A DNA stretch of 64,000 bases from Streptomyces venezuelae. GTDB taxonomy: Bacteria > Actinomycetota > Actinomycetes > Streptomycetales > Streptomycetaceae. The position numbers and the translations under genes are program-made. Position 1 is the first letter of the stretch. Every line of letters starts with the position of its first letter. A model generated the notes under the pieces. The model saw only the letters and a list, made by a program, of their open reading frames with translations, did not search any database and was not told the DNA's origin. The DNA lies in NCBI RefSeq assembly GCF_008642275.1, contig NZ_CP029189.1, forward strand, positions 6,182,001-6,246,000, read 5' to 3'. Below, piece by piece: positions 58,360 to 64,000 of the stretch.

Positions 58360-58941
58360 ATGACGACGCACGCGATCGAGATCGCCCACGACAGTGCCCT
58401 GCTGGTCATCGACGTACAGAAGGGCTTCGACGAGGAGTCCTTCTGGGGGCGCCGCAACAACCCGGCGGCCGAGGACAACATCGCGGCCCTGATGGACGCC
58501 TGGCGGGCGGCGGGCCGGCCGGTGGTCCTCGTCCGGCACGCGTCGGTGCAGCCCGGTTCCGTCCTCGCCGCCGACCACCCGGGCCACGCCTTCAAGGACC
58601 TGGTCGAGCAGCGGAGCGAAGGGGCCCTGGTGATCACCAAGACGGTGAACTCGGCCTTCTACGGGACTCCGGACCTGGCGGAATGGCTCAAGGCCCGCGG
58701 CATCGGCCAGCTGGTGCTGGTCGGCATCCAGACCAACATGTGCGTCGAGACGACGGCCCGGATGGCCGGGAACCTGGGCTACGACGTGCTCGTCCCGCTC
58801 GACGCCACGCACACCTTCGACCTCGCCGGGCCGGCGGGGCTCGCCCTGACGGCGGACGAGCTCGCCAGGGCCACCGCGGTGAACCTCCACGGCGGCGGCT
58901 TCGCCCGCGTGGTCACCACGGCGGACCTCCTCACGGCGTAG
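58360..58941 (+). CDS. Isochorismatase-like cysteine hydrolase
   Basis: A 193-residue hydrolase. The catalytic triad is Asp in LLVIDVQKGF, Lys in VITKTVNSAFYG and Cys in QTNMCVETTARMA. The family hydrolyses amides or vinyl ethers (nicotinamidase, isochorismatase); the exact substrate is unclear. GGAG lies just before the ATG at 58360. It is divergent from the GlxA-like regulator. Confidence 0.9.
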   Translation: MTTHAIEIAHDSALLVIDVQKGFDEESFWGRRNNPAAEDNIAALMDAWRAAGRPVVLVRHASVQPGSVLAADHPGHAFKDLVEQRSEGALVITKTVNSAFYGTPDLAEWLKARGIGQLVLVGIQTNMCVETTARMAGNLGYDVLVPLDATHTFDLAGPAGLALTADELARATAVNLHGGGFARVVTTADLLTA

Positions 58942-59012
58942 CCGTTCCCGGCCCCGCCGACGGCGCCATTGAGCCTCGCCGGGGGCCAGATCAGTCTCGT
59001 CGGCCTCAAACC

Positions 59013-59122
59013 CAGCCTCGCCGGCGTTTGAGGCGCCGGTCCGGGCGGAGCCCGGTGCCCGGCGGAGCCGGGTTTCCTGGGGCTCCGCCCCAGACCCCGC
59101 GCCTCAAACGCCGGCGAGGCTG
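59013..59122. repeat. Streptomyces-type intergenic repeat with 24-bp inverted ends
   Basis: The 24-base segment at 59013-59036 (beginning CAGCCTCGCCGGCG) is repeated exactly in inverted orientation at 59099-59122. The core holds CCTGGGGCTCCGCCCCAG-like palindromes that are common between Streptomyces genes. A partial copy lies just upstream, around 58970-59012. Confidence 0.7.
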
Positions 59123-59163
59123 AACGTGCTCGGCGAGGCCGGATTCGGCGGGGCCGGAAAGGG

Positions 59164-59202
59164 TGAGGGCCCGGACCCCTGGGACAGGGGTCCGGGCCCT
59201 CA
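59164..59202 (-). terminator. 18-bp perfect hairpin after glycerate kinase
   Basis: Arms 59164-59181 and 59185-59202 pair without mismatch around a three-base loop GGA, 17 bases after the kinase stop. Confidence 0.85.
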
Positions 59203-59219
59203 GGGGCCAGACGGCCGCG

Positions 59220-60368
59220 TCAGAGGACGTCGGCGGCGATGTTGGCGGCGACCCGCTCCAGCAGGGGACCCGCGTTCGGGATGGACTTGGCCGGGTCGGG
59301 CTCCAGGTCCGTGAGCGGGTACGCCTTGCGGATACCGGCGCCCTCCAGGGCCTCCTGGGTCAGCAGCAGCCGGCCGCAGACGGCCACCACGGGCTTGCCC
59401 GCCGCGCGCGCCGCGGCCGCGACGCCCGCCGGGGCCTTGCCGTGCAGGGTCTGCTCGTCCAGGGAGCCCTCACCGGTGATGACCAGCGTGGCCCGCTCCA
59501 GCGCGGGGGCGAAGCCCAGCACCTCCAGCATCAGCTCGATGCCGGGCCGGAACGTCGCGCCGAGCAGCAGCGCCCCGTAGCCGATGCCGCCCGCGCCACC
59601 GGCGCCCGGGAGCACCGCGCACTCGGCGGCCTTCGCGCCGATCGACTTCTCCAGGACCACCGCGAAGTGCGCCAGCGCCGCGTCGAGCGTCGCCACGTCC
59701 TCGGGCGAGGCCCCCTTCTGCGGGCCGTAGACCGCCGCGCAGCCCTTCGGGCCGGTCAGCGGGTTGTCCACGTCACTCGCGAGGACGAACTCCACCTCCG
59801 CGAAGCGCGGGTCGACACCGGACAGGTCGGCCGAGGCGAGCTCGGCCAGCGCACCGCCGCCCGGACCCACCGGTTCGCCGTTCGCATCCAGGAACACGGC
59901 GCCCAGTGCGGCCAGCATCCCGGCGCCGCCGTCGGTGGTGGCACTGCCGCCCACGCCGAAGACGATCGTGCGCGCGCCCGCGTCGAGCGCGGCCTTGAGC
60001 AGCTCGCCCGAGCCGTACGTGGTGGCGGTCAGCGCGGCGAAGGTGCCCGCCGGCAGCAGCTGCAGTCCGGAGGCCTCCGCCATCTCGACCACCGCGGTGC
60101 CCCCGCGCAGCGCGTAGGCGGCCGTGACCTGGTCGCCGAGGGGTCCGGTGACCCGTACCTCCCGCCGTTCGAAGCCGGCCGCGACGGCTGCCGCGACCGT
60201 TCCGTCGCCGCCGTCCGCGACGGGGAGGGTCTCGATCTCCACGTCCGGTACGGCCCTGCGAAGGCCGGCCGTCACCCGCTCCGCGACCTGCACGGCCGTG
60301 AGCGAGCCCTTGAATTTGTCCGCGGCGATGAGCACGCGCGCGGCCTCGTTTACTGCTCCGTCCGTCAC
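59220..60368 (-). CDS. Glycerate kinase
   Basis: A 382-residue kinase of the GarK/GlxK family, phosphorylating D-glycerate. The N-terminus shows IAADKFKGSLTAVQVAERV, and the nucleotide loop is VFGVGGSATTDGGAGML. LITGEGSLDEQTLHGKAPAG is the C-terminal family block. GTG 60368 follows AAGGG, inside an 11-bp tandem repeat. It may recover photorespiratory-type or purine-derived glycerate; no neighbours confirm this. Confidence 0.92.
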   Translation of the reverse strand: MTDGAVNEAARVLIAADKFKGSLTAVQVAERVTAGLRRAVPDVEIETLPVADGGDGTVAAAVAAGFERREVRVTGPLGDQVTAAYALRGGTAVVEMAEASGLQLLPAGTFAALTATTYGSGELLKAALDAGARTIVFGVGGSATTDGGAGMLAALGAVFLDANGEPVGPGGGALAELASADLSGVDPRFAEVEFVLASDVDNPLTGPKGCAAVYGPQKGASPEDVATLDAALAHFAVVLEKSIGAKAAECAVLPGAGGAGGIGYGALLLGATFRPGIELMLEVLGFAPALERATLVITGEGSLDEQTLHGKAPAGVAAAARAAGKPVVAVCGRLLLTQEALEGAGIRKAYPLTDLEPDPAKSIPNAGPLLERVAANIAADVL

Positions 60369-60387
60369 CTTGCTATTCCCTTGCTAT
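60369..60387. repeat. 11-bp tandem repeat over the glycerate kinase ribosome binding site
   Basis: CTTGCTAT occurs at 60369-60376 and 60380-60387. On the coding strand the copies read ATAGCAAG and surround the Shine-Dalgarno AAGGG. Confidence 0.55.
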
Positions 60388-60421
60388 CGAACAGTGCAGT
60401 CGCGCCGCCATGAGCTTATCC

Positions 60422-60433
60422 GGAGGATCCTCC
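60422..60433. promoter_or_regulatory. 12-bp perfect palindrome GGAGGATCCTCC
   Basis: It lies in the 143-base spacer between glycerate kinase and the BCCT transporter. A second small inverted repeat, CCCTA-AA-TAGGG, is at 60475-60486. Either may be an operator. Confidence 0.4.
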
Positions 60434-60499
60434 TATGCCCATGAGTGGCCTGGGCCACACCCGGCGCGCCATGCCCCTAAATAGGGATATACGCCTGCA

Positions 60500-60505
60500 T
60501 AGTGT
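60500..60505 (+). promoter_or_regulatory. -10 hexamer TAGTGT, likely leaderless
   Basis: TAGTGT is followed by six bases and the transporter ATG at 60512, with no Shine-Dalgarno sequence. Confidence 0.45.
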
Positions 60506-60511
60506 GGCCGC

Positions 60512-62233
60512 ATGAGCGCGGAATCACTGGAACAGCCACGTCCGGACACCCCACCAGGGGGATCCGGCGGGCCCGCGGACGGCGTGCCCGACCGTGCCGT
60601 CGTCCTCATCGGGGTGATCGCCGTGCTGGCCGTCGTCGCCTGGGCGGCCCTGGCCGGCGACTCCTTCGACACGGCCTCCGGAACCGCTCTCTCCTGGGTG
60701 CTCGGCAACTTCGCCTGGCTGTTCGTGATCGCCGCCGACGTCTTCCTGGTCATGTGCGTCGTCCTCGCGATCAGCCGGTTCGGCCGGATCCGCCTCGGCG
60801 CCGACGACTCCGAGCCCGAGTTCACCAACCTCGCGTGGATCGCGATGATGTTCAGCGCCGGCATGGGCATCGGCCTGATGTTCTACGGGGTGGGGGAGCC
60901 GCTCACCCACTACCTGGCCCCGCCCCCGGCCTCCGGGGCGGCCCCCGCCACCGGCGCCGCCGCCCTCGCGGCGATGGAGTACTCCTTCTTCCACTGGACG
61001 CTCACCCCCTGGGCGATCTACGGCATCGCCGGTCTCGCCCTGGCCTACGCGACCTTCCGCAAGGGGCGGGGCAACCGGCTCAGTTCCGCCTTCGTCCCCC
61101 TCATCGGCCGGGAGCGGGCCGACGGCGCGCCCGGCAAGGCCATCGACCTGCTGGCCGTGTTCGCCACCGTCTTCGGCACCGCCACCAGCCTCGGCCTCGG
61201 GGCGCTCCAGGTCTCCAAGGGGCTCGGTCTCACGACCGGCATCGACGACTCCGTCACCGTCCAGCTGGTCATCATCGCCTCCCTGTCGGCCGCCTTCGTC
61301 CTCTCCGCCTTCTCCGGCCTGCACAAGGGCGTGAAGTGGCTCAGCACCATCAACCTCGTGCTCGCCGCGACGCTGATGCTCTTCGTCTTCGTGCTCGGCC
61401 CCACCGTCTACATCCTCGACGTGATCCCCTCCAGCGTCGGCGGGTACCTGAGCGAGCTGGTGCCCATGGCCAGCCGCACCGGCGCCTTCACCGACTCCAA
61501 GTGGCTCGGCGCGTGGACGATCTTCTACTGGGCCTGGTGGCTCTCCTGGGCTCCTTTCGTCGGCACCTTCATCGCCCGCATCTCGCGCGGCCGCACCATC
61601 CGCGAGTTCCTCGTCGGCGTGCTGCTCGTCCCCAGCGGGGCCACCGCGATCTGGTTCTGCGTCATGGGCGGTACCGCGATCCGCCTGGACTCCACCGGCG
61701 CCGTCGACTTCGCCCTCAAGATCAAGGACGGTACGGAGGCCTCGCTCTTCGCGATGCTGGACGCCCTGCCGCTCTCCGCGGTCACCTCGTGGGTCGCCAT
61801 GGTGCTGGTCATGACCTACTTCGTCACCAGCGCCGACTCGGCCTCCCTGGTGATGGGCTCGCTGACCAGCCGCGGCTCCCTCAACCCGCCCACCTGGCTC
61901 GTCGTCACCTGGGGCGTGCTCATGGCCGCCGTCGCCGCCGTGCTGCTCGTCGCGGGCGGTCTGAAGTCCCTGCAGACCGCCACCATCCTGGTCGCGCTGC
62001 CCTTCGTCGTCGTCATGATGCTGCTCTGCTGGGCCCTGGTGAAGGAACTCCGGGCGGACCCCGGGGCCGGACCCGCGCGCCACCACCCCCTGCACGGGAT
62101 GCGGGACGCGGTCCGGGCCATGGTCGGCGACGCCATCACCGAGCAGCGGGCGGACCGCCGCCCGCTGCCCGTGGCCGGGCCAGGGAGCCGCGAGTACGGG
62201 GACGGCGAAGCCCCGGGGTCCCCACAGACATGA
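60512..62233 (+). CDS. BCCT-family betaine/choline/carnitine transporter
   Basis: A 573-residue membrane protein with 12 hydrophobic segments. The family signature WTIFYWAWWLSWAPFVG sits in TM8, and the glycine-rich FSAGMGIGLMFYGVGEP in TM3. It takes up osmolytes such as glycine betaine with sodium or protons. The C-terminal tail is about 45 residues and basic. It appears monocistronic and leaderless. Confidence 0.93.
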   Translation: MSAESLEQPRPDTPPGGSGGPADGVPDRAVVLIGVIAVLAVVAWAALAGDSFDTASGTALSWVLGNFAWLFVIAADVFLVMCVVLAISRFGRIRLGADDSEPEFTNLAWIAMMFSAGMGIGLMFYGVGEPLTHYLAPPPASGAAPATGAAALAAMEYSFFHWTLTPWAIYGIAGLALAYATFRKGRGNRLSSAFVPLIGRERADGAPGKAIDLLAVFATVFGTATSLGLGALQVSKGLGLTTGIDDSVTVQLVIIASLSAAFVLSAFSGLHKGVKWLSTINLVLAATLMLFVFVLGPTVYILDVIPSSVGGYLSELVPMASRTGAFTDSKWLGAWTIFYWAWWLSWAPFVGTFIARISRGRTIREFLVGVLLVPSGATAIWFCVMGGTAIRLDSTGAVDFALKIKDGTEASLFAMLDALPLSAVTSWVAMVLVMTYFVTSADSASLVMGSLTSRGSLNPPTWLVVTWGVLMAAVAAVLLVAGGLKSLQTATILVALPFVVVMMLLCWALVKELRADPGAGPARHHPLHGMRDAVRAMVGDAITEQRADRRPLPVAGPGSREYGDGEAPGSPQT

Positions 62234-62271
62234 CGCCTCGGGGCCCCGCACCCCGGGCCCGGACGCCTCGA

Positions 62272-62277
62272 TAGGGT
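62272..62277 (+). promoter_or_regulatory. -10 hexamer TAGGGT, likely leaderless
   Basis: TAGGGT is followed by six bases and the GTG at 62284. Confidence 0.5.
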
Positions 62278-62283
62278 TGCCGC

Positions 62284-62784
62284 GTGACCACCGCAGATGA
62301 CTACGCCACCTACATCGCGAGCCTGCCCCGGGTGCTGGCCGGCGCGGCCGCCCTCTACCGGGACGCCGAGGGCAGGGTCCTGCTCGTCGAGCCCAACTAC
62401 CGCGAGGGCTGGGCCCTGCCGGGCGGAACCATCGAGTCGGACCAGGACGAGTCGCCGCGCACCGCGGCCCGGCGCGAGAGCGCCGAGGAGATCGGCCTCG
62501 ACCTCCCCCTCGGCCGTCTTCTCGTCGTCGACTGGGTGCTGGGCCCCGGCCGCCCGCCGCTGGTCGCCTACGTCTACGACGGCGGGGTACTCGACGGGGC
62601 CCAGCTCGCCGCCGTCAGGCTGCAGGAGGAGGAGCTGATCTCCTGGCGGCTCGTCGAGCCCGCCGAACTCGCCGCCCACCTGCCCGAATCGCTCGCCCTG
62701 CGCGTCCAGGAGGCCTACCGGATCGCGCAGTCGGGCGAGGGCACCGCGGAGCTGGAGAACGGCCGGCGCCCGGCCGCCTCGTGA
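62284..62784 (+). CDS. NUDIX hydrolase
   Basis: A 166-residue pyrophosphohydrolase. The Nudix box is GGTIESDQDESPRTAARRES followed by AEEIGL, with the metal-binding REsxEE core. It cleaves a nucleoside diphosphate linked to another group; the substrate is unknown. GTG 62284 directly follows a -10 box. Confidence 0.9.
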   Translation: MTTADDYATYIASLPRVLAGAAALYRDAEGRVLLVEPNYREGWALPGGTIESDQDESPRTAARRESAEEIGLDLPLGRLLVVDWVLGPGRPPLVAYVYDGGVLDGAQLAAVRLQEEELISWRLVEPAELAAHLPESLALRVQEAYRIAQSGEGTAELENGRRPAAS

Positions 62785-62834
62785 CGGGGCGCGCCGTAAC
62801 ACCGGACTTACCTCGACCAGGACAGAATCAGCAG

Positions 62835-63263
62835 ATGATCACGATGTACGCCTGGCCCAGCACCGCCGACGGGCCCGACGCCCTCCCCATGGTGCACTTC
62901 ACCACCGACCAGCAGGCCGGTGGTGAAGTCACTCCGGAAGGGACCCCGGTCTGGCTCTTCGACACCGCGATACGCGAGGGCGGCTGGGCGCAGTTCACCG
63001 ATTTCGAGAGCTGGTCCGTCCCGGCCGCCGGCTGGCAGGCCTTCTACCGCCGCGAGGACGACCTCCTCGCCGTCTCCGGACCCGGCTCCTGCGAGGGCTG
63101 GTACCAGGGCAACCTCGGCGCCGACCCCGACTGGGTGGCGGCCGCCGCCGCCCAGCAGAGCGTGGTCCTGCTCGCCGCCCCCGTCCAGCACCCCTCGCTG
63201 TACGGCTACGCCGTGGAGGCCGGAGCCGCCTTCGCACTGCTCGTCCCGCTCCTCGTCGTCTGA
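62835..63263 (+). CDS. Conserved hypothetical protein
   Basis: A 142-residue protein of unknown function. It has no signal peptide; Trp/Phe-rich segments (TPVWLFDTAIREGGWAQFTDFESW) suggest a small beta-rich fold, and the C-terminus ends in a hydrophobic stretch AAFALLVPLLVV. ATG 62835 was chosen over an upstream start at 62781 because only there does a weak AGGAC lie at a suitable distance. Confidence 0.68.
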   Translation: MITMYAWPSTADGPDALPMVHFTTDQQAGGEVTPEGTPVWLFDTAIREGGWAQFTDFESWSVPAAGWQAFYRREDDLLAVSGPGSCEGWYQGNLGADPDWVAAAAAQQSVVLLAAPVQHPSLYGYAVEAGAAFALLVPLLVV

Positions 63264-63272
63264 CGGGCCCGG

Positions 63273-63659
63273 TCAGGCCAGGATCTTGGCCTTGGCGCGG
63301 TCGAACTCCTCCTGCGTGATGTCGCCCTTGTCCTTGAGGGCGGAGAGCTTGTGCAGCTCGTCCGCGCTGCCGCCGGAGGCCGCCGTCTTCTGGACGTAGG
63401 ACCGGAAGGCGGCCTCGTTCTCCTGCACCTGCTTGATGTCCCGTTCGCCCATGCCCTTGCCCCTGGCGATGAGATAGACGAACACGCCCAGGAAGGGCAG
63501 GATGATCACGAAGATCAGCCAGCCCGTCTTCCCCCAGCCGCCCAGGCTGTGGTCACGGAAGATGTCCGTGATGATCTTGAAGAGCAGGAAGAACCACATG
63601 ATCCACAGGAACAGGTACAGCATCGTCCAGAAGATGTTGAGAAGCGGATAGTCGTCCAT
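63273..63659 (-). CDS. Small membrane protein with PLDc_N-like and SHOCT domains
   Basis: A 128-residue protein. Two membrane segments (about 8-32 and 46-66) match the short PLDc_N domain. A helical linker leads to a C-terminal SHOCT motif (LHKLSALKDKGDITQEEFDRAKAKIL). Such proteins are common in actinomycetes and may assemble into membrane oligomers; the role is not known. CGGAG precedes ATG 63659. Confidence 0.88.
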   Translation of the reverse strand: MDDYPLLNIFWTMLYLFLWIMWFFLLFKIITDIFRDHSLGGWGKTGWLIFVIILPFLGVFVYLIARGKGMGERDIKQVQENEAAFRSYVQKTAASGGSADELHKLSALKDKGDITQEEFDRAKAKILA

Positions 63660-63731
63660 GCCGGACTCCGATCATGTAGCGGTATTCCATTCATACAACC
63701 GCTGCAAAAACTCCGCATTTCAGGACAGAAC

Positions 63732-64000
63732 TCAGACCCGTTCCCCGGACTCGAAAGCCAGCAGCCGCACCTTGCGGTCCAGCCCGCCGCCGTAGCCGGT
63801 CATCCCGCCCGACGCGCCGATCACCCGGTGGCAGGGCACGATGATGCCGACCGGGTTCTTCCCGTTCGCCAGGCCCACCGCGCGCGAGGCGTTCGGCTTG
63901 CCCAGCCGCGTCGCGAGCTCCCCGTACGACCACGTCTGGCCGTACGGGATGCGCACGAGCTGGTCCCAGACGCTGCGCTGGAACTCCGTGCCTTCCAGGC
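63732..64000 (-). CDS. ogt: Methylated-DNA-protein cysteine methyltransferase, C-terminal part
   Basis: The frame continues past the window edge; the last 89 residues are visible. It repairs O6-methylguanine by transfer to its own Cys in [12 protein letters not shown]. The HTH-like DNA-binding region ([18 protein letters not shown] and [13 protein letters not shown]) and the substrate loop GYGGGLDRK are present. The N-terminal domain lies outside. Confidence 0.93.
   Translation of the reverse strand, partial: LEGTEFQRSVWDQLVRIPYGQTWSYGELATRLGKPNASRAVGLANGKNPVGIIVPCHRVIGASGGMTGYGGGLDRKVRLLAFESGERV

Overview
The window is a 64-kb stretch of a high-GC actinomycete chromosome, most likely Streptomyces. 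The evidence is very strong G/C bias at third codon positions, frequent GTG and TTG starts, GTGA-type gene overlaps, F420-dependent enzymes, SpoIIE/HATPase phosphatases and many apparently leaderless genes. I saw no CRISPR array, insertion sequence, tRNA or rRNA.

Layout. 1-3060: end of an unidentified gene, a metallo-beta-lactamase-fold hydrolase, exonuclease III, a small conserved protein and a lone amino-acid ABC ATPase. 3121-11899: secreted CocE-like hydrolase, L,D-transpeptidase lipoprotein, FemX-like peptidoglycan transferase, MurJ flippase, then a response regulator/histidine kinase/lipoprotein operon; this is a cell-envelope neighbourhood. 11972-20337: P450, gamma-glutamyltransferase, a methionine aminopeptidase/XRE regulator pair sharing a palindromic divergent promoter, an alginate-lyase-like lipoprotein, an F420 enzyme and a low-complexity protein. 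20515-25104: reductive pyrimidine catabolism operon (ureidopropionase, aminotransferase, dihydropyrimidinase, LLM-class F420 oxidoreductase), closed by a strong hairpin facing an M20 dipeptidase.

26663-43627: the most interesting region, a compact biosynthetic cluster. One minus-strand operon of about ten genes runs from a tiny secreted peptide through its own carbamoyl-phosphate synthetase (carA, carB), an SbnA/SbnB-like pair expected to make L-2,3-diaminopropionate, an FAD/NAD(P) protein, a NodU/CmcH-type carbamoyltransferase, a single C-A-T NRPS module, a free thioesterase and an MFS exporter. It ends in a 21-bp perfect hairpin. A LuxR-type regulator is divergent, across an unusually AT-rich 630-bp spacer with 14-bp direct repeats. 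I read this as a pathway to a small carbamoylated, diaminopropionate-containing metabolite. I do not recognise the product.

43781-64000: DHA2 exporter with divergent XRE regulator, inositol-phosphatase-like enzyme, FAD oxidoreductase and macrodomain protein, Lrp regulator divergent from an EamA transporter/aminotransferase pair, two convergent SpoIIE phosphatases with a GlxA-type regulator, cysteine hydrolase, glycerate kinase, BCCT transporter, NUDIX hydrolase, two small proteins and the end of a methylguanine-DNA methyltransferase cut by the window edge.
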